From: Oscillospiraceae bacterium
Lineage (GTDB): Bacteria; Bacillota; Clostridia; Oscillospirales; Ruminococcaceae
Reading direction: 5' to 3'
NCBI GenBank assembly: GCA_029007035.1
Contig: JAQXHC010000005.1
Span: 1 to 64,000 of the forward strand
Length of the DNA: 64,000 nt
Made by a program: the position numbers and the translations under genes. The notes under the pieces were generated by a model. That model made no database searches, was not told the origin of the DNA, and saw nothing but the letters and a program-made list of their open reading frames with translations. Positions 36,725 through 44,715 of this stretch are shown piece by piece. Position 1 is the first letter of the stretch, and the number at the start of each line of letters is the position of its first letter.

Positions 36725-39136
36725 ATGGCTACATCTAAAAAAACTGACAAGCTTATGGAACAGATAAAAAAAGAGTTCCCCGAAAAGCTCCAGACGCTCT
36801 ACAGCGTTTCCCCGGAGGAAGCCTCCGATAAACAGGTTTATCAGGTGCTTTCATCAATCGTAGTGTCAATTCTTGAAAAAAAGAGACAGAGCTTCATAAA
36901 CCACACTCACTCGGCAGGCGGCAAACAGATTTATTATCTTTCAATGGAATTCCTGATGGGCCGCTCCCTTAAAACAAATATCTATAATCTCGAGCTTGCC
37001 GACGGAATCCGCGATATGCTCAGGGCTTATGACATAAACCTTGATATGATTTACGAAAATGAACCTGATGCCGGTCTCGGCAACGGCGGTCTCGGCCGTC
37101 TTGCTGCCTGCTATCTCGACGCTCTCGCAACTGAGGGATTCCCCGCTATGGGTCATTCTATCCTCTATGAGTATGGTATCTTCCGTCAGAAGCTTGAGGA
37201 CGGCTGGCAGACAGAGCTTCCGGATAACTGGCTTCCCGGCGGTTCGGTATGGCTCGTTCCCAAGCCCGAGCTGTCTATCGAAATCCATTTTGAGGGCGAG
37301 CTTCAGGAATACTGGGATAATCAGTATCATCACATCTCTCACGTAAACTACAGCACCGTTATGGCTACACCATACGATATGTATGTTTCCGGATACGACT
37401 CGGAGGGAGTTTCCGTGCTCCGCCTTTGGTCGGCGAAAGCTCCGAACTTTGATATGAATATGTTCAATAAGGGCGATTATGCAAGCGCACTCGCTCAGAA
37501 CTCTATCGCCAACGCAATTTCAAAGGTTCTCTATCCGAACGACAACCACCTTGAGGGCAAGTCGCTCCGTCTGAGACAGCAGTATTTCCTCTGCGCAGCT
37601 TCAGTCGGCGACATCGTAAATACTCACATGAATGTTTACGGAACTCTCGACAACCTCCACGAAAAGGTCGCTATCCATATAAACGATACCCACCCGACTC
37701 TCGCAATCCCCGAGCTGATGAGAATTCTCCTCGACGACTGCGGATATACATGGGAAAAGGCATGGAATATCGTTATCCACACCTTTGCCTACACCAATCA
37801 CACAGTTATGGCAGAGGCTCTCGAAAAGTGGGACGTTAACCTCGTTAAGCACGTTATCCCGAGAATTTTCTCTATTATCGTTGAGATCAACAACCGCTAC
37901 TGCCAGTCTCTTATGGAGAAAAACGGCTACGACAGCGCAAAGACAACCCGTATGTCAATCATCAAGGATAATCAGATCCATATGGCTACCCTCTGCGTTG
38001 CGGTTTCTCACAGCGTTAACGGCGTTTCAAAGCTCCACTCCGAAATTATCAAGGAGTCGGTTTTCCACGACGAATTCTGCAATACTCCCGAAAAGTTCAA
38101 GAACGTCACCAACGGCATCGCCTACAGAAGATGGCTTTATCAGTCAAATCCCGAACTTACATCGCTCATCAGTAGCACTATCGGCGACAAGTTCATCAAG
38201 GACGGCTCGAACCTCTCGGCTCTTAAAAAATACGAAAACGATGAGGCTTTCCTCGAAAAGCTCATGGACGTCAAGAAAAAGAACAAGGAACGTTTCTGTA
38301 AATACGTCAAGAACAAGAGCAAAATCGTTCTCGACCCCGACAGCATTTTCGACGTTCAGGTAAAACGTCTCCACGAATACAAGAGACAGCACCTCAATGT
38401 TATGAATATCCTCGCCGACTACAGCTATCTGCTCAATAATCCCGATGCCGATTTCACTCCGAAAACCTATATTTTCGCAGCAAAGGCAGCTCCGGGCTAT
38501 TACCTTGCAAAACAGATCATCAAAATGATCTGGGCTATTTCCGAGGAAATCAGAAAGAATCCCAAAATCTCCAAAAAGCTTTCGGTTGTATTCCTTGAGA
38601 ACTACTGTGTTACCCTTTCCGAAATCCTCATGCCTGCAAGCGATATATCCGAACAGATCTCCCTTGCCGGAACAGAGGCTTCGGGTACAGGCAATATGAA
38701 GCTCATGCTTAACGGTGCGGTTACCCTTGGTACGCTCGACGGTGCAAATATCGAAATCAAGGACGCTGCCGGTGACGATAATATCATCATCTTCGGTATG
38801 ACAACGCCTGAGGTAAATGCTCTCAAGGCAAGAGGCTACAACCCCGGCGATTACTACAATAACAACGAAATAATAAGAAACTGCATCGATCGTATGTACA
38901 CAGGCATAAACGGCTGCACCTTCAACGATGTCGCATCTTCGCTCAAGGAGCGCGACCCATATATGGTGCTTGCTGATTTCGATTCCTACAGACAGGCTCA
39001 GAGATACTCAACCGAGTGCTACAACGATAAGATGAAGTGGGCGCGTATGTCCCTGAACAACATCGCAGGCGCAGGAATTTTCTCTGCTGACCGTGCTGTC
39101 AGAGAGTACGCCGAGAATATCTGGCACCTCAGATAA
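36725..39136 (+). CDS. glgP: Glycogen/maltodextrin phosphorylase
   Basis: Releases glucose-1-phosphate from alpha-1,4-glucans. 803 residues from the ATG at 36725 (TGGAGAAG upstream). GT35 family: MEFLMGRSLKTNIYNL, DAGLGNGGLGRLAACYLDAL, NDTHPTLAIPELMRILLDDC, and the PLP-lysine region TEASGTGNMKLMLNGAVTLG followed by TLDGANIEI. Highly biased codon use. Next to the GH13 enzyme gene, which could trim alpha-glucans for it. Confidence 0.97.
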   Translation: MATSKKTDKLMEQIKKEFPEKLQTLYSVSPEEASDKQVYQVLSSIVVSILEKKRQSFINHTHSAGGKQIYYLSMEFLMGRSLKTNIYNLELADGIRDMLRAYDINLDMIYENEPDAGLGNGGLGRLAACYLDALATEGFPAMGHSILYEYGIFRQKLEDGWQTELPDNWLPGGSVWLVPKPELSIEIHFEGELQEYWDNQYHHISHVNYSTVMATPYDMYVSGYDSEGVSVLRLWSAKAPNFDMNMFNKGDYASALAQNSIANAISKVLYPNDNHLEGKSLRLRQQYFLCAASVGDIVNTHMNVYGTLDNLHEKVAIHINDTHPTLAIPELMRILLDDCGYTWEKAWNIVIHTFAYTNHTVMAEALEKWDVNLVKHVIPRIFSIIVEINNRYCQSLMEKNGYDSAKTTRMSIIKDNQIHMATLCVAVSHSVNGVSKLHSEIIKESVFHDEFCNTPEKFKNVTNGIAYRRWLYQSNPELTSLISSTIGDKFIKDGSNLSALKKYENDEAFLEKLMDVKKKNKERFCKYVKNKSKIVLDPDSIFDVQVKRLHEYKRQHLNVMNILADYSYLLNNPDADFTPKTYIFAAKAAPGYYLAKQIIKMIWAISEEIRKNPKISKKLSVVFLENYCVTLSEILMPASDISEQISLAGTEASGTGNMKLMLNGAVTLGTLDGANIEIKDAAGDDNIIIFGMTTPEVNALKARGYNPGDYYNNNEIIRNCIDRMYTGINGCTFNDVASSLKERDPYMVLADFDSYRQAQRYSTECYNDKMKWARMSLNNIAGAGIFSADRAVREYAENIWHLR

Positions 39137-39153
39137 TTCAGACGCATATATTA

Positions 39154-39203
39154 AAGCAATACCGCACAGGGTCACTATGACTCTGTACGGTATTTGTGCG
39201 TAA
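39154..39203 (+). terminator. Hairpin between glgP and the GH13 gene (family 3 palindrome)
   Basis: AATACCGCACAGGGTCA and TGACTCTGTACGGTATT pair around CTA. It looks like a terminator or read-through hairpin; the ends (GCAATACCGCACA) also match the family 3 repeats. The T-run is short. Confidence 0.55.
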
Positions 39204-39237
39204 TCATATCATTACATTTTCAAGGAGTTTTCACATA

Positions 39238-41106
39238 ATGAAACCATTGTATGACAGCTGGGACCTTAAATACAAATCAATCTTCGGAGCTCTCAAGCAG
39301 TACGAGACCTGCCGCTTTTCAATCAGACTCCCCAAAGATGTCGTTCCTGATTTTCCGCCTGTTCTGGTGCTTTTCAGAACAGGCTTCAAGGAGCGTTTTC
39401 TCCCAATGAAGCGCATTGCCGAGGAAGATGACTGCATGGTTTATTCCACCGATTATGAGGCGCGCTACAGCGACGTTCACTATTATTACTTCTCATTCAC
39501 CTGCGGAGGAGTCCGCCGCTATATTAAAAAAGTCAACTGCCACGAGGGAAGTATCGACGGCGGCGATATGTTCCAGCTCACTGTCTACAGCAGGGAATAT
39601 GAGACCCCGGATTTCCTCAAAGGCGGAGTTATGTATCAGATTTTCCCGGACCGTTTCTGCAAAAGCGGCAAAGAGCATGATAATGTTCCCTCTGACCGCG
39701 TTTTGCGCGGGGACTGGGGCGGAACTCCTTTCTATAAGCCCGACCGGAACGGTCACGTATGGAACAATGACTACTTTGGCGGCGATTTCGAGGGAATCCG
39801 CTCTAAACTGCCGTATCTCAGCGAGCTGGGAGTGACCTGCATATATCTCAACCCGATTTTCGAGTCTCATGAAAATCACCGCTACAATACTGCCGACTAC
39901 ATGAAAGCCGATCCCCTGCTCGGTACGAACGAGGAGTTTGCCGGACTTTGTACAGAGGCGCGGAAGTACGGTATTTCAGTGATTCTCGACGGTGTTTTCT
40001 CACATACGGGAGCGGACAGCATCTATTTCAACAAATTCAACCGCTATCCCGGTCCCGGAGCTTATAACTCTACCGAAAGTCCGTATTACGACTGGTATAC
40101 TTTTATAAACTATCCCGATAACTACGAAGCATGGTGGGGTATCGACACTCTCCCCAATGTCTCTGAAAACAACGCAGACTACACCGAGTTTATCTGCGGA
40201 GATGAGGGCGTTCTGCATTACTGGCTGTCTCTGGGCGCAGCGGGCTTCCGTCTCGACGTAGCTGACGAGCTGCCCGACCAGTTCCTGATCAACCTGCGAA
40301 AGAGCGTTAAAAAATTCGATAAGGACAAGGTTATCATAGGAGAGGTCTGGGAAGATGCTTCCAATAAGGAAAGCTACGGCATCAAGCGGCGCTATCTCCT
40401 CGGAAACCAGCTGGATTCCGTTATGAACTACCCGTTCCGCGAGGCAATTATCAATTATGTCCGCGGAGGCAATCCCGATGATTTTGAAAATTCGGTTATG
40501 ACCATTATCGAAAATTATCCCAAACCAAGCATTGACGTATTGATGAATTTCGTCTCGACCCACGATATTGAGCGCGCAATAAACCGTCTCGGCGGAGAGA
40601 GCTGTGATGATAAAAGCAAGGACTGGATGGCGGAACGTTATCTTACACCCGACGAATACAGCCGCGGAAAGAATCTGCTCAAAACCGCAATGGCTCTGCA
40701 GTTTTTCCTCCCCGGCGTTCCGAGCATCTATTACGGTGACGAGGCGGGACTTCAGGGCTACAAAGATCCGTTCAACCGCCGCTGCTACCCCTGGGGCAGC
40801 GAGGATACCGAGCTGATCGGATATGTCAGACTCCTTTCGGAGACAAGAAAATCCCTCCCTGCATTGAAAAGCGGCAGAATCTACTTCATCTATAAAGACC
40901 AGAATGTTATTGGCTTCACGAGAACGGGCGATGTTGACGCAATTTTCTTCGTTAACCGCTCCGGCGGTGATGTCTGCATAGGCATTGATGAGATTTCGCA
41001 GTATTTCGACGACATCAGATGCGTCCGCGGCGAGGCGGACTGCCATACAGTTAAAATTCCGCCCTATGGCTTTACTGTGATGTCAGGAATTTTTATCGGA
41101 AAATAA
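39238..41106 (+). CDS. GH13 alpha-glycosidase (neopullulanase / cyclomaltodextrinase-like)
   Basis: Cytosolic alpha-glucan hydrolase, 622 residues from the ATG at 39238 (AAGGAG 10 nt upstream). No signal peptide. N-terminal beta domain about 1-125, then the (beta/alpha)8 barrel: VMYQIFPDRFCKSGKEHDNV, DGVFSHTG, nucleophile Asp in GFRLDVADELP, acid/base Glu in IIGEVWEDAS, and FVSTHDIERAINRLGG with the third acid. A PSIYYGDEAGLQGYKDPFNR segment is typical of GH13_20-like enzymes. Short C-terminal beta domain. With GlgP it would process maltodextrins or glycogen. Confidence 0.92.
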   Translation: MKPLYDSWDLKYKSIFGALKQYETCRFSIRLPKDVVPDFPPVLVLFRTGFKERFLPMKRIAEEDDCMVYSTDYEARYSDVHYYYFSFTCGGVRRYIKKVNCHEGSIDGGDMFQLTVYSREYETPDFLKGGVMYQIFPDRFCKSGKEHDNVPSDRVLRGDWGGTPFYKPDRNGHVWNNDYFGGDFEGIRSKLPYLSELGVTCIYLNPIFESHENHRYNTADYMKADPLLGTNEEFAGLCTEARKYGISVILDGVFSHTGADSIYFNKFNRYPGPGAYNSTESPYYDWYTFINYPDNYEAWWGIDTLPNVSENNADYTEFICGDEGVLHYWLSLGAAGFRLDVADELPDQFLINLRKSVKKFDKDKVIIGEVWEDASNKESYGIKRRYLLGNQLDSVMNYPFREAIINYVRGGNPDDFENSVMTIIENYPKPSIDVLMNFVSTHDIERAINRLGGESCDDKSKDWMAERYLTPDEYSRGKNLLKTAMALQFFLPGVPSIYYGDEAGLQGYKDPFNRRCYPWGSEDTELIGYVRLLSETRKSLPALKSGRIYFIYKDQNVIGFTRTGDVDAIFFVNRSGGDVCIGIDEISQYFDDIRCVRGEADCHTVKIPPYGFTVMSGIFIGK

Positions 41107-41191
41107 CCGACATTTTAAGGATATTTTAAGATTAGGGTGATATTATAAAAAACGGATAAGGGATACGTCCTTGATTCAGGCGCGTATTCTT

Positions 41192-41352
41192 ATACTAATC
41201 CCTTATCGTTCTATTGAGAGAAGTTGCCGGATAGCATTTTGTGGGTCAAGGCGACCAACCGCAGGCAGGCTGCCGCCTGTCAAGGACGGGCAACGCAGAA
41301 CCACGAAATGATAGCAGCAAATTCTTCAATAGGTTGATATGGGATTAGTATT
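41192..41352. repeat. MITE-like element with 30-bp terminal inverted repeats (element D)
   Basis: Left end ATACTAATCCCTTATC...CTATTGAGAGAAGTTGC; the reverse of the right end ATACTAATCCCATATC...CTATTGAAGAATTTGC. The interior GCAGGCAGGCTGCCGCCTG and CAAGGCG match the centre of element A (9928-10086), although the ends differ. 161 bp, no open frame. An adjacent GATAAGGGAT at 41156 can also pair with the left end. Confidence 0.6.
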
Positions 41353-41405
41353 ATTAAAATCCCCCCAATTCCCCCTCTAAATTCATTTTATATTCCTTGT
41401 GTCCG

Positions 41406-41438
41406 CGGCTGCTCTGTGCAGCCGTTTGTTTTTTTTAT
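41406..41438 (+). terminator. Rho-independent terminator downstream of the GH13 gene
   Basis: CGGCTGC / GCAGCCG, 5-nt loop, followed by TTTGTTTTTTTT. It lies 300 nt after the stop, beyond the MITE-like insertion. Confidence 0.85.
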
Positions 41439-41449
41439 CCATATACAGA

Positions 41450-41484
41450 AAAGGCGTCAGCCGTAAAGTTTACGGTGACGCCTC
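41450..41484 (-). terminator. Terminator of the small-protein/Nudix transcript
   Basis: On the minus strand AGGCGTCACCGTAAAC pairs with GTTTACGG-CTGACGCCT-like sequence and runs into TTTTCTGT. It is 11 nt after the stop at 41495. Confidence 0.7.
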
Positions 41485-41494
41485 AGAGCAAAGC

Positions 41495-41716
41495 TCAGTC
41501 CTTTTTGCCGAACAGGCCGCTGATTTTATCTTTTACATCATCAACCGAGATTTTTGCCTTGATTCCGTCGACAACCGACTTGATCTTATCGTCAGGCAGG
41601 TCGACCCCGACAACGCCCTCAACAGCCTTCACAGGATTTTCCTTGAACTGCTTTGAAAAATCCTTATCGTTTTTCACCTTGTCGGTAAGTTCTTCAATTT
41701 TTGCCTTGATGTCCAT
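41495..41716 (-). CDS. Small acidic-basic helical protein, unknown function
   Basis: 73 residues from the ATG at 41716 (AGAGG upstream). Sequence of alternating Lys/Asp/Glu and Val/Ile (KIEELTDKVKNDKDFSKQFK, then VDDVKDKISGLFGKKD) predicts two or three amphipathic helices; no membrane segment. It resembles the small uncharacterised cytosolic helical proteins common in Ruminococcaceae. The terminator directly after it suggests a short transcript. Confidence 0.7.
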   Translation of the reverse strand: MDIKAKIEELTDKVKNDKDFSKQFKENPVKAVEGVVGVDLPDDKIKSVVDGIKAKISVDDVKDKISGLFGKKD

Positions 41717-41752
41717 GTTAAATACCTCTTTCCATATTTTATTTCGGATTTT

Positions 41753-41815
41753 ACAGCAATACCGCATGATTTACGGCTGTACAGACACACAGCCGTTATT
41801 TGTGCGGTACTGCCC
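41753..41815. repeat. REP-like palindrome, family 3 copy 4
   Basis: GCAATACCGCA at the left pairs with TGCGGTACTGC at the right; an inner ACGGCTGT / ACAGCCGT stem makes a long hairpin. It fills the gap between the Nudix gene and the small protein gene. Confidence 0.6.
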
Positions 41816-41824
41816 TGAATCCGG

Positions 41825-42238
41825 TCAGGACGTGTGATCTTTGATAGCGGCGCGCGCTTTTGTAACAATATTTCTGTCATTCTCGTAGGAGAGAATGCTC
41901 GAAGCATAGGCGATATCGACCCATCTGATTTCGGAAATTTCATCTTCCTGCGGAATGAAATCGACATTTTTCGCCTTTGCGAGAAAATAAACGACAACCT
42001 TAATCGTGTCTTTTTTCGGCGAATAGCTTACCGTTTCGCGGAATGTCGGGTCGATTATTACGTCGATTGACGTTTCTTCCATAATTTCCCGGCGAGCGGT
42101 CTCTATTTCGGTTTCGCTGCCCTCAACGTGACCTTTCGGAAACGACCAGTGTCCGCTGTTTATATGCTTGATTAAAAGAATCTCGGTATTTCCGTGAAAT
42201 TTGCGGTACACTATTGCACCGCAGGACTTTTCATGAAG
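41825..42238 (-). CDS. Nudix hydrolase (Ap4A hydrolase / MutT-like)
   Basis: 137 residues from the ATG at 42238 (AAAGGAAC upstream). The Nudix box GHVEGSETEIETARREIMEE is complete except that the last Gly is replaced (EETSI), as in many bis(5'-nucleosyl)-tetraphosphatase-like members. N-terminus SCGAIVYRKF...EILLIKH and SGHWSFPKGHVEG also fit that subgroup. Likely removes toxic or signalling nucleotides; exact substrate not readable. Transcribed toward the small-protein gene. Confidence 0.9.
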   Translation of the reverse strand, partial: LHEKSCGAIVYRKFHGNTEILLIKHINSGHWSFPKGHVEGSETEIETARREIMEETSIDVIIDPTFRETVSYSPKKDTIKVVVYFLAKAKNVDFIPQEDEISEIRWVDIAYASSILSYENDRNIVTKARAAIKDHTS

Positions 42239-42328
42239 CATTTCAGTTCCTTTCTGCCGCATTGTACGGCTTATTTTGATATATCATTTTTATTATAACA
42301 CATTTTATCGTATTTGTCTATACCACAC

Positions 42329-42370
42329 AAAAAAATTTCCCGGCGCTCCGTTAAAGATAAGCCGGGAAAC
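42329..42370 (-). terminator. Rho-independent terminator downstream of the SseB-like gene
   Basis: Minus strand: TTTCCCGGC ... GCCGGGAAA followed by TTTTTTTGTG. It stops transcription before the Nudix gene. Confidence 0.85.
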
Positions 42371-42378
42371 AGAAATAT

Positions 42379-42474
42379 CAGACCTCCTTGAAAACTGAAG
42401 GAACGCTGAATGACGCAGGATTTTTTCGTTGTGCAAAGTCAGACAGTGCTTTTTCAGTTTCTGAGGAGGTCTGT
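42379..42474. repeat. 95-bp palindromic element with 20-bp inverted ends
   Basis: The left end CAGACCTCCTTGAAAACTGA and the reverse of the right end CAGACCTCCTCAGAAACTGA differ at three positions; weaker pairing continues inward. It lies 10 nt after the SseB-like stop codon. No second copy was seen in this window. Confidence 0.55.
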
Positions 42475-42483
42475 TATATATAC

Positions 42484-43290
42484 TCAGTCAGTTGTGTAAA
42501 AAGGCACGATTCCCGATTCCTCAAGACGTTTCTGAATACTCGAAAGAATCGTGAAATGAACGCGCATTCCTCCGGGAGCAAGATCCCTGACCATATCAAA
42601 TAGCTCTTTGAACAGTGTTCGCGGGTCATCTCCCTCAATATCTGCGGCAATGAGAATGCTGGAAACCTTTCCTTTTTTGGCTATGCAGGCGGCAGCTCTC
42701 TTAACCGAGGGACGTCCCCTGAAAAATTCAGCCGCCTTATCGGCAACAGGCTGTGCATCAACGTTTATGGGGAAAAAGCTGTCCGCCGAGCCCTTGCGCA
42801 GTCCCTCGCTGCCAACGGGAGACTGACCGACTGTATTTACAGTCTCGTCGGGAACAATAAATCTGCTCGTAAACGGATTCACAACGATACTATGCGCATG
42901 GATGTTATTCTTTGCCATTGTGCAGCACTGCGAAAAGCCGATAGTCACATAGGTGAATCTGCGGCGGTCTTTATCGGGAATCTGAGCCCTGTCGGTATAG
43001 ACGGGAATGTAATTGTTCCCGGAATCGTCGCGCATAATCGCAGGTCTGACCTTAAACGGGTCGGAGGCGCGGAACTTATTGGAGCTTGTATGATGCTCCG
43101 CCCTTTCTCTGTCGCGTTCGGAAAATTCAAAAACTGACGGCATGAACAATGCTGCATCTTTCAGCTCGTCAATAACTGCCCTGAGATTCTCAGAAGTCGA
43201 TTCACTGCGGAGAGCGTCTATCGCCGCGCAAATTTTTGCCGATTTAGTACCGGCGTTGTTTATTGTTTCCTCATTGCTGTTTATACTCAT
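42484..43290 (-). CDS. SseB-family protein
   Basis: 268 residues, soluble. The N-terminal part (about 30-185) resembles the SseB N-terminal domain: NLRAVIDELKDAALFMPSVF, a beta-rich middle with NYIPVYTDRAQIPDKDRRRF, and HAHSIVVNPFTSRFIVPDE. The C-terminal domain (about 190-268) has KVSSILIAADIEGDDPRTLF and GGMRVHFTILSSIQKRLEES, as in SseB C-terminal domains. Role unclear; the family was named from serine sensitivity in Escherichia coli. 12 nt after the leucine-rich-repeat gene, so likely the last gene of that operon. Confidence 0.8.
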   Translation of the reverse strand: MSINSNEETINNAGTKSAKICAAIDALRSESTSENLRAVIDELKDAALFMPSVFEFSERDRERAEHHTSSNKFRASDPFKVRPAIMRDDSGNNYIPVYTDRAQIPDKDRRRFTYVTIGFSQCCTMAKNNIHAHSIVVNPFTSRFIVPDETVNTVGQSPVGSEGLRKGSADSFFPINVDAQPVADKAAEFFRGRPSVKRAAACIAKKGKVSSILIAADIEGDDPRTLFKELFDMVRDLAPGGMRVHFTILSSIQKRLEESGIVPFYTTD

Positions 43291-43302
43291 GGTAAAACCT
43301 CC

Positions 43303-44715
43303 CTATTCATTATCGCTGTCGGACAGAATCGATTTATAATTCTTTTCCTCCTCGGCTTCCTCAAGCTTCTTCGCCGCTGCAGAACTGCCTTTTCCTCCTC
43401 TTTTCATGAGAACAACTGCTATTACAGCCGCCGCAAGGACTACGCCTGCTCCGATGATTATAAATGCCATTCCCGCAATGCTCTTATCAACTACGGTAAA
43501 TTCCAGTCCGCTTTTTTTGGCGTATTTTCCCGCAGCAGAGTCCGAATAAACGCTCATGGAGAAGCCGTCAAGCTTTTCTGCCTCTCCGTTATTTGCGATG
43601 TATCCAAGCGAGTAATCCCCCAGAGCTTCAACGCTCTTGGGAATGATTATCTTTTTCAGCGATGTACAGCCAAAAAACGCATATTTACCGATATTTCTGA
43701 CTCCCTCGCACATAATCGCACGCTCAAGCGAGGTGCAGTTATAAAATGCTCCGTCGCCTATATTCACAAGGGTAGTCGGCAGAGATACCGACACAAGCTT
43801 CTCACAGTTCTGAAAAGCCGCGGCATTTATGTCCGTAAGTCCCTCGGCAAAATCTACCGAAGTAAGCGATGTACAGAAATAAAACGCACTGTCGCCTATC
43901 GTTTTCACCGACGATGTAAGGAAAAGATTCGTAATGCCGGTGCAGTATTCAAACGCGCCTGCGCTGATTTCCTCAACATTGCTGCCGATATACACCGAAC
44001 CGCTGATTTTTGCAGGAGCAGCACGGAGAAGCTTGGTTCCGTCGCCGTTGAGGAGCATATCGTCCTTGACGGTGAAATTAGGATTATTGCCAACACTGAA
44101 GCTCTCGATAGAGGGACATTCAATCAGCGCGGAATCTGGCAGATTACTTACTTTCGGAGGAATATTGACCTCTCTGAGCGAATAACATTTCTGAAAAGCA
44201 TATTCGCCGATAGACGTAACGCTCGTCGGCAGACTCATCGTCTCGAGCGCTTCGCAGTCGTAAAATGCTGCATTTCCGACGGATTCAAGAGTGTCGGGCA
44301 GCTCGATTTCCGTCAGGTTGACGCAGGAGCTGAAAACTCCCTCTCCAAGCTCGGTAATTTTTGAATTGATCGTAACCTTTCTGAGTCCGCTGCAGCACGA
44401 GAACGCATAGTCGCCGATTGACCTTATACTGCCGGGAAGAGTAAGCTCGGTTAGAAAAGTACAGTCCGCGAACGCCTGATCTCCGATTGCTACAACGGAA
44501 TAGCCGTTTACAACTCCCGGAACTTTTGTGAAAACCGACTGGGTATCGACGTCAACAATCGTGTATTCGTTATTTTCGTTCAGTTCATAGGTGAATGTGC
44601 CGTCGGTCAGCTCCCCCTCATTGCCCGCGGTCAGAGCCGCAGCAGGAAGCACGGTCATTATCGAAGCTGACAGCGCAAAAGCCAGAGCAGCCGAAAGTAT
44701 TCTCTTAATTTTCAT
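43303..44715 (-). CDS. BspA-type leucine-rich repeat surface protein, membrane anchored
   Basis: 470 residues from the ATG at 44715, which starts a clear signal peptide (KRILSAALAFALSASIMTVL). About a dozen BspA/LRR_5 repeats of the kind SIGDYAFSCCSGLRKVTI and NIGDGAFYNCTSLERAIM form a solenoid that could bind host or substrate surfaces. A C-terminal membrane helix (about 412-436) is followed by a charged tail of about 30 residues, so it is held in the membrane rather than by sortase. It overlaps the preceding leucine-rich-repeat gene by 11 nt, so the two are co-translated. Confidence 0.88.
   Translation of the reverse strand: MKIKRILSAALAFALSASIMTVLPAAALTAGNEGELTDGTFTYELNENNEYTIVDVDTQSVFTKVPGVVNGYSVVAIGDQAFADCTFLTELTLPGSIRSIGDYAFSCCSGLRKVTINSKITELGEGVFSSCVNLTEIELPDTLESVGNAAFYDCEALETMSLPTSVTSIGEYAFQKCYSLREVNIPPKVSNLPDSALIECPSIESFSVGNNPNFTVKDDMLLNGDGTKLLRAAPAKISGSVYIGSNVEEISAGAFEYCTGITNLFLTSSVKTIGDSAFYFCTSLTSVDFAEGLTDINAAAFQNCEKLVSVSLPTTLVNIGDGAFYNCTSLERAIMCEGVRNIGKYAFFGCTSLKKIIIPKSVEALGDYSLGYIANNGEAEKLDGFSMSVYSDSAAGKYAKKSGLEFTVVDKSIAGMAFIIIGAGVVLAAAVIAVVLMKRGGKGSSAAAKKLEEAEEEKNYKSILSDSDNE

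Noticed and set aside
39231-41046. Long minus-strand open frames opposite the GH13 gene
   Set aside because: They mirror the codon pattern of the GH13 enzyme and show no domain of their own.
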